From assembly GCA_014904845.1 (NCBI GenBank), contig MU119272.1, positions 124,001-188,000 on the forward strand: DNA of 64,000 nucleotides. Direction: 5' to 3'. Of the stretch, positions 23,240-36,953 are shown piece by piece; position 1 is the stretch's first letter; each line of letters opens with the position of its first letter. The stretch is from Acephala macrosclerotiorum. Lineage: Eukaryota > Ascomycota > Leotiomycetes > Helotiales > Mollisiaceae. The position numbers were made by a program, and so were the translations under genes. The notes under the pieces are model-generated. The model was not told the origin of the DNA. It did not search any database and saw only the letters and a list, made by a program, of their open reading frames with translations.

Positions 23240-23911
23240 TTTGTTTGTTGTAGTGGTGTAGGACGTAGAGAGGAGGAAATCTCTTATGGAGATGTTGGTG
23301 GGTCGATCTCTAGATCTCGTAAGGCTGCAAAGTTTCAAGTTTTGCCGATCGGAGACGTGACTTGATATCACGTCACTGGCAGGTTTGCGATCGAGTGGAA
23401 AGTGTCTTCTTTTTGATTTTGGTTTGGCTCTTTGCAAGATCAAATTTAGACACACAGACTTTGAAAATATGGTGCTGTTTGTTCTCAGTTGGAACTCCCC
23501 TTGCAAGGAAGAAAGACTACCACGCGAATGACGTACCAGACGCCAAGCCAAGCTAGGACCCCACATTCCCCTTAAAAACATGCCGGTGTGGCTTTGACAG
23601 CGGAGCGAGGGGTCAAAAAGGGCATCGAGGGGCATGCGTCTAGTCGAATCTTCACTTACATGGGGCACAGAGGCGAAAGACAATCTACAATTATTCAGAT
23701 GCTTCTGCAAATGAGGTTTCTATAATTTTACACACATCTCAACAGCACACGCTGCTCGATTCCATCCAGAGCGAACCGTCTATGCAACGCTGTTAAGCTA
23801 CAGGCGTCCCTGGCCGTTGCGTGTAACTCCGTTGTAAAAATCCTTTGCAAAATCAAACGCCGTTTTTTGAGTAATTCCACAATTCATCGCAATTTGTCAA
23901 TACATAGCCCA
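23240..23911. other. Intergenic region between two minus-strand genes
   Basis: This holds the promoter of the gene at 22232-23239 and the 3' UTR of the next. Nothing else was recognised. Confidence 0.45.
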
Positions 23912-26684
23912 TCAAAGACCGGCCGCAACAGCGCTGTTTCCGTTGACCTGTCCACCGCTCGCGTTGCCCATTGCTGCGTTTCGGGCGTTCTGTTGTGTTT
24001 GTTGTTGTTGGGCTGCCAAAAGATTACGTTGACGCTCCATCATGCTCGATTGCTGCTCTTGCGTCATGAAAGTGCTGTAACCACTGGTGAGATTGTTAGA
24101 GTTTGGCGTATATTGTGAGGGAGGAGCTGGTGATGCCGTGCCATTTATCATCGCTGGCTGACCCATTTGGGGTTGCACATAAGGTCGAGCTTGTGGTATC
24201 GGAGGGGTGGGTGTTGAGTAAGAAGGACGAGGTTGAGCTGAGGTAGGTTGAGGGCTGTAGATTGGCTTCTGAGGAGATACCTGACGAGGGGCATTGACAC
24301 CGTTGTTGTAGCCGTATTGCATAGCATTCTGTTGCGCCGGTGTTTGGTGGGCGTATGCGGGTTGATTGGGATATCTGCCATTTATTTGACCGGCTGGAAC
24401 TGCCTGAGGGACGTGCTGATAGCTCTGTCTTGGGGGTTGCATATATGCTTGACTGGCAGGAGTCTGAAGATATTGTTGGCTGGCGGATGCGTAGGCCTGT
24501 TGGACAGGTCTGGGGTTCTGGTGTGGGTAGGTCGAAGTCCCGTAAGCTGGGCTTGGACGGTAAGAAGCCGATGCAGGAATAGCAGCTCGTTGAGGTTGAT
24601 ATGCAACAGGTGCAGTGGCGGGTGGTCGCTGGTAGTTTGCCGAAGGCGGGCGGACGGGGGTCTGCGCGCCATAGTATTGAGTTGCGGGAGCCTGGGTAGA
24701 ACGACTCGGAGCGTACTGATTGCCATACAACGAAGCGGAGCTGGTTCGATGACCTGAGGTTGTTGCAGGAGTGGCGCGTGTGGTTGACGAAGCTGCGGTC
24801 ATTGCGGCGACCTTAGCCTTAGCGGCGGCTTCATCCTCATCCATGACGCCTTTGTAGTCGTTCATAGGTACCTCAATCTTCGTGCTAATACTCAATTCTG
24901 CTAGACGATCGGGATCTAATTTCGCGACAGCATATGGCGGCAATGTTGCAATCATGAGAGTCAATTGAGACTTCAGGATCTCGTAAGTAGCCTGCTCCGA
25001 TTCGCTTGGCTTTGTTGGCGTGCCCTGGGAACTGGTGTCTGGTGCAGAAAGAAGTCCCGCTGGTCGACTTGAGGAATTCAGCGACATATGTCGAATACGT
25101 TGATAAGAGTTCAAGGTCTCCAATAACTCAGAGATACCTTCGAGTATCTCTTCAACGTCTTTTTCCTCGACGGACTTGGCAGGTGCGGCTTCGAGAGGAA
25201 CAAGGGTCGGATCGATAGCATCGTTCTCAATTTCTTCGATCATCTTCTCAAACTCTTCAAGCTTAATAGATATATCCGTGGCCTCATTCGAAATAGGGTT
25301 GAATTCATCCGTGGCCATGTCATCTGTCACACTCTCAACCATCTTCTCGAAGTTCTTTTCGCCCACCTGTTGCCACCACATACGGCCCAACACCCCGGCG
25401 GGAGCAACAGCTGCTGCATCATCTTTGGTTGGTGCAAACCCAGAGTAAGCGCTTCTGAATAAAGCATCAAGCTTCGCGGCCTCAGATTCGACAGGCTCGA
25501 TTTCGGTTGGTGTCTTTGCACCGACAAGACTCAAAGCTCTGTCACGCTTTCGCTTGTTACCTTGCGATAAAGCAGATACATTGCTGTAATCAAGCCAATG
25601 TCCACAAGAAATTGACTGCTTGGAATAGCTGGCACTTCTTGGCAATGAATCACTGGCGGATGGCTGATACCAACCCACTGTCAACGATCTCGTGGTTGCA
25701 ATCTTTGAGGGCTTAGGTGGTAAGAGACTAGGGACACTCGCTGGGGTTGGAAATAGTTCGCCCAATGTTGGAACTCGTTTTTTATCGTCAGGTGGAAGAC
25801 CAGCCGATTCTACAACGCGCGTTGCTGTGATACCATTGGGGAGGCCAACTTCTCGAAGAGTCTGGAGAATGTCCTTTCGCTCACCCGTCTTGGCCGCAGG
25901 AATCTGAAGACTAGAGAACAGTTGTCTGGGATTTGGAGCGCTTCCGTAGAGTGTGAGGACCATCTTGTCAGAAGAGCCAGGGTCGACCTGTGTGACAGCA
26001 TTTCCACCATTCACGCTGTAGTTTGTAGCAGATGTCCCATTCATACCAATATTTGGTTTCTTCTCATGTATGAATTTGTCGGTCTTGACAAGCTCATGAG
26101 CCTTTTGCTTGAATGCCGTGATCTTCGCAGACATTGCAGATTGATGGCCAGATAGTCCAGTGGTACCATTTGGCAGTCGGAGTGTATCCATCATATTGGA
26201 CACTGCACTATCGATGTCTTCGAGGACCTCGTCTGTGTTCTTGTATACGTCCCCAGAATATCGTGTCAAGATAGACCGCTGCGTATCTGTGCCCTCCGGC
26301 TTCTGGCGTTTCGCTTCAGGACCGGCAGACGAAGGACGGTCCGAAATGGGGCGATCAAGAACAGAAGGGGTGGTATCGAACCTGAGCAAATTAGTTAAAA
26401 TATGTTCGCTCTATCGAGGGGTAAACAGGAATGTGAATGGTCGACATGGGAACTACGAAATGCCAACACTGAAAAACAGCTTACTCTTTCAAGACATCGA
26501 TTAAATCGCGAACTAAAGACTTGGATGTTGCCAGTGAACGACCCGCAGATTCACCGTTGGGATCAGCGACGCCATTTGTGTGCATATCAGCGCTATCATC
26601 ACGCTTTCTCTTTGCGGATTGAGTCGATGGTGAGAGTGGCTCTGGCTGTGAATAGGGGCTTAGAACCCCGTTTGTCGACGCCAT
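23912..26684 (-). CDS. Large nuclear-type protein with Gln/Pro/Tyr-rich C-terminus, unidentified
   Basis: Two exons, 26684-26485 and 26381-23912, with a 103-bp intron give 889 residues starting MASTNGVLSPYSQPEPLSPS. A basic KRKR motif near residue 25 is a possible nuclear localisation signal. Residues 50-150 look helical (SLVRDLIDVLKEFD, TDEVLEDIDSAVSNMMDTL). A central ordered region includes GWYQPS, GHWLDYSNV and LFRSAYSGFAPTKDDAAAV with nearby MWWQQV. An acidic segment follows, then about 330 residues rich in Pro, Gln, Tyr and Ala with repeated YQ, PSY and QPR patterns, the composition of a prion-like or transcription-regulator tail. I recognise the layout as that of a conserved fungal chromatin or transcription-type protein but cannot name it, so no function is asserted. 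Confidence 0.75.
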
Positions 26685-27178
26685 GGCAAGGCTGTGGAGT
26701 TCTTGTGATGCAGTCAAATGCCTTCCTTCGCGGTGCCGCGACTCGCGATCGAGAGGGTGCGTAGGACGAGGGTACGGTAGGACGAGGGTCTGGGGTTCGA
26801 TGTTCACGAGAATGATCGCAAACGATACGCGTAAGAGTGCGCGAAGGTGTCCTTTGGCTCAGATGGGTGAACTCTTCACCAAAAAAGTTCACTTCCTGCG
26901 CGGTGATAAATGAGGTTCAAGTTGCAGATTTCATATTCCGACAAGGAACGTCCCTTCCTAGTTTAGCGTTCACTAGCGCGGACGCTTAGTCACCCAACGA
27001 GCTTGCTCCATTGAAAAGGCTGAGAGTTTTGTGAATGTCTGGCAGTACAGCTTTCAGTCAGCCTTTCTGGTCGGTCTGCCAGCGTATCTATAGCTCTCCT
27101 CCTAGCTGCCACACAGCAATCCCCACCGATAGCCAAATGTTCATTCTGAAATAGAGTCTATGCGGACAATATGAACGG
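26685..27178. promoter_or_regulatory. Divergent promoter region
   Basis: 494 bp lie between the unidentified nuclear-type gene and the mitochondrial PPR-like gene. No coding content was recognised. Confidence 0.45.
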
Positions 27179-30100
27179 ATGCAATCGCGCTTGTATTTCT
27201 CGAGATTGGGGGAGCCCTTTTTACACAAGACCCTTGTCACTGCCAGACCACGAGCCTTCAGACATGTTTGTTGAGTCCCTCTGTTGATGAACGAATTACT
27301 CACTCTCAATCTAGTTCAAGATTCAAGATGTTCCTACCATTACTTCTCGTTGTAGTTACGGTGGTCGCCCAGGAATAGCCAACACGAAATCTGCGGAGTC
27401 AAGTACCTTACGGAAAGTTAGTACATTGGGGCAGCAGTACGGAATTGCAGAGTCTGCAAAGCATACTACCATCACACCAACGGATGTCTTAGCGACGTAT
27501 TTGGATATTCAAGACGACTCTAAAAGGAGTGCATATTGGAAAGCCACCAGACACAGGTTGAGGTGGGACAATTTACCCACAATACTATTACACTATCTTC
27601 ATTTCTCTCGGATACCGCAGGTATGGCTGGTCAAATAAAAAGATAAACGCAATTTATACTGATGCATGGCAGGGTGATTGGGATGCGCATGACAGGGAGG
27701 GCTATCGTGTTGCATCCAGGGCTCTCACTGAGCGAGGTCTTTCATTTACCGACGTCGAGGACTGGGCAACGATTGTGCTAGATGATAGCGCTGATGAGAG
27801 AGTCAATCTTTTTCTCGCCACGCTCACCCGATATCCCTCTTTCCTCCTCTTGGAGATCTGCCGAAGAGATGTGTTACATGTTGGCACGTTGAAGAAGTTG
27901 CTGATTCAGATATGGCAACGGGTCTTGTATAAGAGCAGTCTTGGCTTTGATTCGGCTGTAGCTGGCAACTCCAGCGAAAATCTAACCAACCAAGGACAAA
28001 GCTCCTTCGATTCTTCAGGATCTCCCATTCCCCTTCATGAACTCGAAGAAAACGCATTCTCCATTCTCATACATCGTCTGCTGTACCAATGTCGCCGTAT
28101 ATGGCCTCCCGCAGTAATCACAGTAGCACATATGATTGATCCATATATCAATACTCTTCCGATTGCCTTTTCGGACAATGCAAGGACTCCGAAGCCCGCT
28201 CAATACCGACGGATGTGTCGTCTACAGAATAAATTACTTCAAGCACTTGCATTACCGGCCGTCTACGAGCCATTCGAATCCACGGTATACAGTTGGTCGG
28301 CGCAAAAAGTCATCTTAGGACTTTCGAGCACTTTCTCTCCGCCTTTAACACTTGACCAGCCTGCTTATCAAGCTGTCATTCAGGTTCTTGATGCATCCAA
28401 AAAATCCGCATTCGAGTCGAGGTCTGCAACACTTCGGACCAGGACTTGGCCCCCTTGGAGAGTTGAACAAGATGGCATGGATGCCCGACGAGAACCGGAG
28501 GAGGATCTGAGCCGCAGTGTAGCAGCACTGATGCGCAAGAGAGAGTCTGGGTATTCCGACGTTCCTCTTGATGAGATCATGAGCATCTTAGGCGGTCAGG
28601 AACCAGATGGGACTCCCACAATACAGACACGAGCTTTTGTCAAAAATCGACCTTTGATTAGCTACGTAACGTCCCCAAACCCCTTGAATCCCTCAATTTG
28701 GGCTGCCAGAATTGAAGCGACTCGCGACGTGCAAGAGGCATGGGCAGCTTTCACAGAGTTCTCAGAGAAGGGTGGCAAGCCAAGCCTTTTTATATACCAT
28801 GCAATGTTTCGAAAGCTCGTATACGAAAGGAGAAGACGTTCAATGGGTTATGTGTACAACGGGGCCCCAGGAGACGGCCGAGAGGTGCTACCTGTTATCG
28901 ATGACAATACCAGCGACTTCTATAGGTCCCGTCTTCGGCCACCCTCTTATAACGAGCTTTATGAGGATATGCTTCGTCAAGGACTGCGCCCTTCTGGCCT
29001 CACTCTGAATTTTCTTGTCAGACACGCACCCTCGATACGTCAGGGCATACGATATCTTCATGACAGCGGACTTAGTGATCACACATTACGATATTTACAC
29101 GGCGGGGACGTTGAAAACGCACCATCAAACGAAGTCAAGTCTAAGGTTTCTCAAAATATGACGGACGTCGTAGAGCCGTGGGTCATAGGAGGGTTCGTTG
29201 CACTTTTGTGTCGTTTTGCTCCCCGGGCTGTTCTTGTTCCCAAGGACCATACTTGGGAAAGACACAGACAGCTTAGTTCCAAACCGGATATGGTCTGGGC
29301 CGTCCGTGAGGTCATGGATGGGAGACGCCAGGAGGACTTGCATGGGCAACGACCTCATCCAGTCTTTGCTCAACCTCTGCAGCACGCTGCATATCTCCTC
29401 GAAGCATCAAAGCAGAAACATAGGCCTGCATGGCACGCCCTCTGGAAAGCCCTCGCTCAACCCAACCTTGTCCTGATTCCAAAGCTCTCTAGCAATCCTA
29501 AGAATGTCGAAATCTCCTGGCGTGTGACTGCCGCGGCGCTCAAAGAGTTTCATCGTATCGGTCTCGAGCTAGATCCACTCGGTTTCAAGCACATTTGCGA
29601 TACCTACACCAAGTACGCGAAATTGTTTACCAGAATCTCGCAAATGCATCACGGGAAAGCACCTAGAGCATCGGAACTCGTTAAGGTCCTTGCAGCCTCA
29701 AAAGTCATCAAGGCCGAATTCAGAAAGCTCATTGTCTGCAATCATTCTTCATCCTATCATTTGCCAAGATTCATGCATTCAATGCGCGGAGTTCATCTAC
29801 ATGCTTATATTCGCAGCATGGCAGCTATTGACAACTATGATGAGATTATCTTTGCCCTTAAATGGGTGGTAGAGAATCATGCAGAATTCGATGCTATCGC
29901 AGAGAGGAATCCGAGAGAAGGGAGACATCTGTGCCTGATGCTGATTGCTATTAGAATCGCCGTTGAGGGGACACCTTACGAAGCGAGAGCTTGGTCACTG
30001 GTAGATGGCGTTGTGACCTGGGATGGGTGGCCAACAGACGACGAAGTGGCCAAGTACCAGATGCAATATGAGACGGACCTTGTGACTGAGAAGCTGGAGG

Positions 30101-30240
30101 AAGAGGCGGATGGCACTACCGCGGAAGGGAACATCCACGACGAGACGACCGATAGCGCAGGGCCTGAGCAGAGGGATGATATGAAAGAGACCAAGGCGCC
30201 TTATCGGTTCGCTAGCAGAAGTTTCTTCAATTCGGGGTAG
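27179..30240 (+). CDS. Probable mitochondrial PPR-like helical-repeat protein
   Basis: Three exons (27179-27265, 27315-27620, 27673-30240) with introns of 49 and 52 bp give 986 residues. The first exon was found from its in-phase splice. It encodes MQSRLYFSRLGEPFLHKTLV, an Arg-rich, acid-poor start that looks like a mitochondrial targeting sequence. The long body is helical with no transmembrane segment. It contains PPR-like spacing (for example AWAAFTEFSEKGGKPSLFIY, then YEDMLRQGLRPSGLTLNFLV), where a helix pair ends in a GxxPs/t turn. Such proteins usually bind organellar RNA and support expression of mitochondrially encoded subunits. The specific target is unknown. The C-terminal 60 residues are acidic. 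The exon structure is well supported; the functional class is inferred. Confidence 0.75.
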
Positions 30241-30323
30241 GAGCATTTGTAGGATAGCATGTACAAAATTGTACAAAACCAGACATCAAAATTACAAGAT
30301 ACCCATCACTTCCTTCTCTTCCC

Positions 30324-30758
30324 TCACTCCCCTACCGGCTTTGCCAACCCACCACTCCCATCCCAAACCCCCTTCTTCTCAATCACCATAACCCTAGCCT
30401 CTCTCCCAATCGGTCGATGCTTCACGCCCTTCGGTACCACGAATAGATCTCCTGCTTGCATTTTCACCTCCTCTCCTCTTCTTCCTCCATCAGCCATTCC
30501 ATTCCCCTCATCTCCTCCTTTCCTACCTGTTACTTCTTTCCCATTGTTACCACCTCCTTCCTCATGCAAGATCTCAATGACCAAAGATCCAGACACAAGG
30601 AAGAAAGCCTCATCATTTTCAGAATGCGAATGGAATATATAAGGTCCTTCGAGTAAAGCGATTTTGATTTCATGTGTGGAGTCGATGGTTGAGAGGAGGG
30701 TTTGGGTGTAGGGTTTTTGTATGAGGGAGAGGTGGTGGGGGACTGAGATTGGTTGCAT
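30324..30758 (-). CDS. Cupin-domain protein
   Basis: Single exon, 144 residues, ATG at 30758. It is convergent with the PPR-like gene, with 83 bp between stops. The small beta-barrel protein shows the two cupin motifs. Motif 1 is around residues 43-58 (HSHSENDEAFFLVSGS, with His-x-His and Glu metal ligands). Motif 2 is around residues 103-115 (GDLFVVPKGVKHRP, ending in the His ligand). A Gly/Glu/Lys-rich insertion of about 35 residues separates the motifs. Family members range from enzymes to binding proteins, and the substrate cannot be told from sequence. There is no signal peptide. Confidence 0.82.
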   Translation of the reverse strand: MQPISVPHHLSLIQKPYTQTLLSTIDSTHEIKIALLEGPYIFHSHSENDEAFFLVSGSLVIEILHEEGGGNNGKEVTGRKGGDEGNGMADGGRRGEEVKMQAGDLFVVPKGVKHRPIGREARVMVIEKKGVWDGSGGLAKPVGE

Positions 30759-31896
30759 TATTTTTGACGGATAGCAATTCTTCGGATTTCAAGTTGAGTA
30801 TCAGGGCAAAGAACGAGGAAAGAAGACGGGATAGAAGGCAGAGGGAGGAGGAAAGATAAAATAGAAAGTGCCCGGTTTCATTTTGTGGAGGTAGTACATG
30901 AGCAGCTACGCCTTGCAAATGACATGCTGACTAGCTTCATCCATTCTAGGAGCTTTCCTCGTTCCATAGGCCATGAGGAGCTGAGTTACTGATTCTGGGA
31001 TTGACATTTGAAATATATTTTTTCCAAGGCGATTGCGGCAAATGACAGACATTTGACATTGCTTTTCTGATTTGTGGAAGAGAATCGACGGACATTGGGT
31101 GCGGCATTTGGAAGCCGTGTACTTGACAGCACTCTCATGACATAATGCAGTGGAATCATGCAAGCTTCAAGAAAAGCTGAGTTGAGTTCATGACTTCTGA
31201 AAGCTGCATAGTCGGGCCTGACCAAGGACTTGGAGAGCATCACTGGCTGCGGGACGGGTCGAAAGCGGCGGTTTCCGAATGGTTTCACATCTCTTGATCA
31301 CAACAACGAAGCTTGCTGGTGCATTCGTAGCACTTGCCATGCAGACAGAAGTTGTACCTGAAGTCGTGGCACCAACTAGTCAGCCTCATGATCGGATGGG
31401 CCTCTGGCTGGCTCCGACGGTCTGCCGAGGCCACCGAGTTGAGAACTGTCTCACGTGAGGACGTATTCTCTTCGATGGGGAATCTAGAACGCATCCATTG
31501 ATGATTCACCATCTTGAATCAGTACAAGTAGATGCCTGTAAAATATCCTCGTGGTCATAGAGATAGACCCGGCCGCATTCGTTAGTTGTTCCGTTCCTGT
31601 TCCTGCTTTCTTGCTCTCGCTGTTCCTGTCGTCCTTCCCCAGCCACCGCGCTATGCCCCTTTAAGCCTAGACCCCCATCCACAGGCAACCGCCGCTGAGC
31701 AACAAACCAAGCGAAGCGTCATCAGCTGCTCCCACACCACCGCTGTGACCTCGCCTCAAGAGAGCTCGATCGAACCTCTCCTTCTTCCCTTATCAACAAC
31801 CCATCAATCGATCACCACGACGGGTTGCGCATCAATACAGCCACCTAGTCTCATCTATTACTTTGACAGTGATAGCAATACCGAAGAATCGCAATC
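30759..31896. other. Intergenic, promoter of the aspartic protease gene
   Basis: 1.1 kb. The last 300 bp before 31897 are C/T-rich, as in highly expressed fungal genes, and probably form the 5' leader. A minus-strand ATG frame of 75 codons (31512-31288) has a Cys-rich end (WCHDFRYNFCLHGKCYEC) but no signal peptide or support, so it is not called. Confidence 0.45.
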
Positions 31897-33199
<1,303 letters not shown>

Positions 33200-33798
33200 A
33201 TGCTGAACACCTCATACGAAAAGATACAAATTGGATAAGAGAGGTTACGGGCATGGAGAGGCGTTTCCTTATCACTGTATTCTAGGTCTCTGGGTTTTCC
33301 TATGCTGCCTTGCGCGTGAAATTCACCCCTACAATAGCCTGGATTTATTTCCTGGTGATAATTGATCAGACTGATCGAGAATTTCCTTCCCGTCACATAC
33401 ATTCAATGAATATCTGTCTATGCAACAAACAAACCACACTGCCTCGGTATCTCAAGCTGTGACCAACTTTCATGAATTAATGTATGTCGAATTAATATTA
33501 AAATATTCGAAGTCTACTCCTGGTTATCACATAGCATCAGACACTTCCAGGCATTAGCACCTGCCCTTCTATCAAAATTCTGAGTCGGACAATCAAATTC
33601 TATCCCCTACCCATTGGGGAGACCGACATTTGACAGAGCGTGGCAGCTGCCTAAAGAATTGCGAGGCTAAGGGGCAATAGTAGCTAGAAGGGTACGCAAT
33701 CAACAACGTCAAGCGCCTCGATAGTCGGAATTGCCTCAAGGAATGTGGTATTGTACAATCATAATCTATGCCGAGCGCCCCTCAAATTTTACGTCCCT
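33200..33798. other. Convergent 3' region
   Basis: This lies between the ends of the protease gene and the DNA ligase gene. No coding content was recognised. Confidence 0.5.
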
Positions 33799-36609
33799 CT
33801 AATCTTCATCATCACCGTCCTCTCTCTCCACCTTCCCCGCTCCACCACCACGGCTAGCGCTCTCAATCCTCCCCCTCTCCTCTTGCTTCCTCCACAGTCC
33901 AGCAAGGAAATCACTCGTGCTCGCCTCATCAATCCCCTTATCCTCCCTCTTCTTAAGAAACCTCGGAAACCTTAAACTCAACCCCCTCTCCTCACTCACG
34001 AGTCCAATAGCAGCCGTATACACTGGACTCAACGTAACATCTGCAAACGCCATTTCCCAAACTTCTTGAGGCTCAAACCACACATCCGGGTTCCCCGCTG
34101 TGTACTCCACATATGCCGGCTTCCCGCCCAGTGTATTCTCCCCCTCCTCACTATAAAACTCCCTATTAGCTTTATAGAAAGCGTCGGTGAATCCAGAGAT
34201 GCATTTACAGACTGCTTCTAAGGAGCCAGTTTCGGAATTTCGACAGGCGAGGAGGATGGGTGACCAGAAGGCGGATTTGCGGCCTTGGCCGTGCCAGGCT
34301 GCGATGGGGATTAGGTCCAGGGTGTCGGAGGTGGAGGCGTAGTCTTTTTTCACTTTGAGCCAGGAGTCGAGGCGTTTGTCGGGTTCGTAGGTTGAGAGGA
34401 GGGGTTTGCGGCGGGGTTTCTTTCCTGGTGGGGGGTCGGAAGGGCCGTCTTTTGATTTTGAGGATTTCTTTTTGCCTTTTGGTTTGGTGGGTGTGGGGGG
34501 AGGTGGTTCTGATGCTGCGTCGTCTGGCAACTCGGACTGGAGGGCATGGCTTGGGAAATTGTCGAGGATCTTGACCATTATGCCTTCGCATTTTATATCT
34601 GTGGCGCTCTTGAAGAATTCGAGTACTGTCTCAGAGTCTTGAGATGTAGCATCAATGCTCTTGACCCAAGTGAACTGATTGGGCACTTCTGTGAAGAGTC
34701 CTCGAAGAAGTTCTCGTCTCTCGCGGAATGGTCGATCGAGAAGTGACTCGCCATTCAGATACATGAGGTCGAATGAGAATAGACAGACATCAATCTTGAC
34801 GCTACCTATCACCACGTCCTTTCGAGCTCGGTTGGCGAGCGTCTGGAAAGTTTTCAGGCCACCCGTTTCTCGATCAACGGCAACAACTTCTCCTTCTATG
34901 ATGAAGCTTGAGACGCCTTCTCCTCGAATCTTAGGGATCAATGCCACAAGATCAGGATACTTGTCTGTCATAAGCTCAAGATGCCGAGAGAAGATGGAGA
35001 CCTTTCCTTGATCATCGCAGTGAACCTGCGCTCGCTGACCATCATACTTGTACTCGCAGCTGAATTCGCGTCCATCAAGCTTGGTAAGCATCTCAGACAA
35101 ATCTCGAGTGATGCTGCCCAGCATAGGTCGGAGAGGGATGTGTATAGCCAGACCACATCTAATCAGAAGTTCGTCACATACGCCGATTTCGAGCATAATA
35201 GGGATGAGATCATTGTAGTTGGGCCGCTTGGCAAAGCATGCCTTGACGATTTCCTCTGCTTTGGACCAAACTTCTGCCAAATTTTCTTTCTTGAGTTTGG
35301 CAAGCTCTTGTGTTGGCTTAAGTGGGAAATCTGCTCCCGGTGGGCGAGATAGGAGGAATGCACGAGAGAGTGCAATCAACATGGTCGTCTTAACAGCACC
35401 AATCCGAAGCTATTGGGGCGTTAGCTGCAGCCAAAAGTGCAATGAACCATAAATACTTACATGTTGACACAGCGTTCTCACAATATATCGGCTTTCCTCG
35501 GCTCCTCGAGCATCTTGAAGAAGCCGGTCGACAACCCTCTGCTTGATCTCACCACTTCCAGTTCCTTGAGTGTTGGCAATTTTGACGAGTGATTGGTAAA
35601 CTCCTTTAATTGAAAGTGGTTTGGGCTTTCTGAGCGTGAAGCTCTGTTTCTTCTTTGCCTCGAATGCGACATCTCCTGCATCGCCAACCTTGTCGTAAAG
35701 TGCTTTGAGAGACTTGTTGTCTAAACCACAGACGTTCTTCAATGCCTTTGAGATCGCAGAACCTCCAAGTCCAAGCTCGAGAGATATGTATGGAGGAGAG
35801 ATGGCGTTGGTACTTAGCCAGACCTAGGAGACAGACAGTCAGACATGATTTCTTTGGAGGCATAGAAACGGATGCGTACTGTAAATAGAAGAAGAGGAGC
35901 ATGTGAACTTGCGAGTAAGACGTAGACATACGGTGGGCAGAAGACTACTTGGGTCACCCTCGATGATCACTCTGAGGAGATTGACAAGAGTATCTACAAT
36001 CTTGATACGACTTTGCGTACTATTGACTAACACAAAACACCTTGTAAGAAGCGCATAAGATGCATTGCCTCCCTCGGCAGCCCAATGTCCTTGTAAATCT
36101 TTGACATATTTAGAAGGGTCGAAAGTCAACGAGCTTTCGTCAAATGGGATATTCGAACATATGGTATCTTCTGCTGTTCCTGCTGACTGCAACGAGAGGG
36201 TGTTCTTCTTTGCTCCAAAGGCAAAAAGTGCTGGCTCTGCGACCTTCGGCTTCTCATGTAATTCTTCCAATTCGCCTTCACCAGCGCCATCTGGCGTGGG
36301 AGTATGCTTGCTTCGTTCTGGAGGATCTTCTAGGTCGGCAGGCTTTTCTGCTTCGCCTTCTCCAGACTCTTCGTGTATCTTGTTCGCCGCAGCATCCTGC
36401 TGCTCCCATTCTGCCTGCAACTTCCTAGCCAACTGCTCATCCGTCAACTCTGGGGTATCGCCATTCTGGTCGAGGGTCTGCGTTGCAGCGCTCGAGCTGG
36501 AGGCAAGTCTTTTCTTTTGTTTCCCAAAGAAATAGTCGAGATTTCGAGAGCTGGCGGGCGACGCTTTGGAATCGCTGTTGAGCTTGCGCTTTTTGGCTGG
36601 AGTTCCCAT
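33799..36609 (-). CDS. CDC9: DNA ligase I (ATP-dependent, Cdc9 type)
   Basis: Three exons (36609-35932, 35823-35461, 35409-33799) with introns of 108 and 51 bp give 883 residues. It seals Okazaki fragments and repair nicks in the nucleus. The N-terminus (MGTPAKKRKLN) carries a basic signal, followed by RNLDYFFGK near residue 25. That segment resembles a PCNA-interacting box, but with Ser in place of the usual Gln. A disordered acidic stretch then leads into the DNA-binding domain (about 190-390). The nucleotidyltransferase core contains motif I CEYKYDGQRA (catalytic Lys468), IEGEVVAVD, FSFDLMYLNG and EGIMVKIL. Motif V-like SWLKVKKDY follows after an unusual Pro/Lys/Ser-rich insertion of about 45 residues. 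The OB domain and an acidic tail end the protein. Confidence 0.94.
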
Positions 36610-36953
36610 CACGAGCAGAGTCACAGCTGTTGCCTTATCAGCTTATCTTCTTCATCGTTCTGCCACAGTTGCTTCCAGAGTTCTGCTGCACACATCGTCG
36701 TTCCGTAAGCTTCAGAAAAGCACCGAGTGTTGCGTCTGATGCCGTCGTCAATCTGGGGAGGCGCGATTGCTGAATTCACTTCAGACTCTGATAAAGACTA
36801 AACGAGAAGGCTGACGCCCAATCAAGTTTTCTTATTCTTTAGACCCTGTGATAAGCACACCCTCAAACCGCTATTCCCTGTACATCAAGAAACAGACCAA
36901 TACCTTCGCTGTCATAATTGCAAGATTCTATACAACCACTCCGAGGAGCAGCC
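36610..36953. promoter_or_regulatory. Divergent promoter region between DNA ligase I and RINT-1/Tip20 gene
   Basis: 344 bp lie between opposite start codons. A GGCGCG-containing motif occurs near 36759; no MluI cell-cycle box (ACGCGT) was seen. Confidence 0.5.

Noticed and set aside
26160..26504. 114-codon plus-strand frame across the intron of the 889-residue protein gene
   Set aside because: Antisense to both exons, Ser/Val-rich without domain; the minus-strand gene has consistent splicing and long open exon.
30259..30642. 127-codon plus-strand frame over the cupin gene
   Set aside because: Composition is Pro/Ser-rich as expected for the complement of the Gly/Glu/Lys-rich cupin insertion; the minus strand has both cupin motifs.
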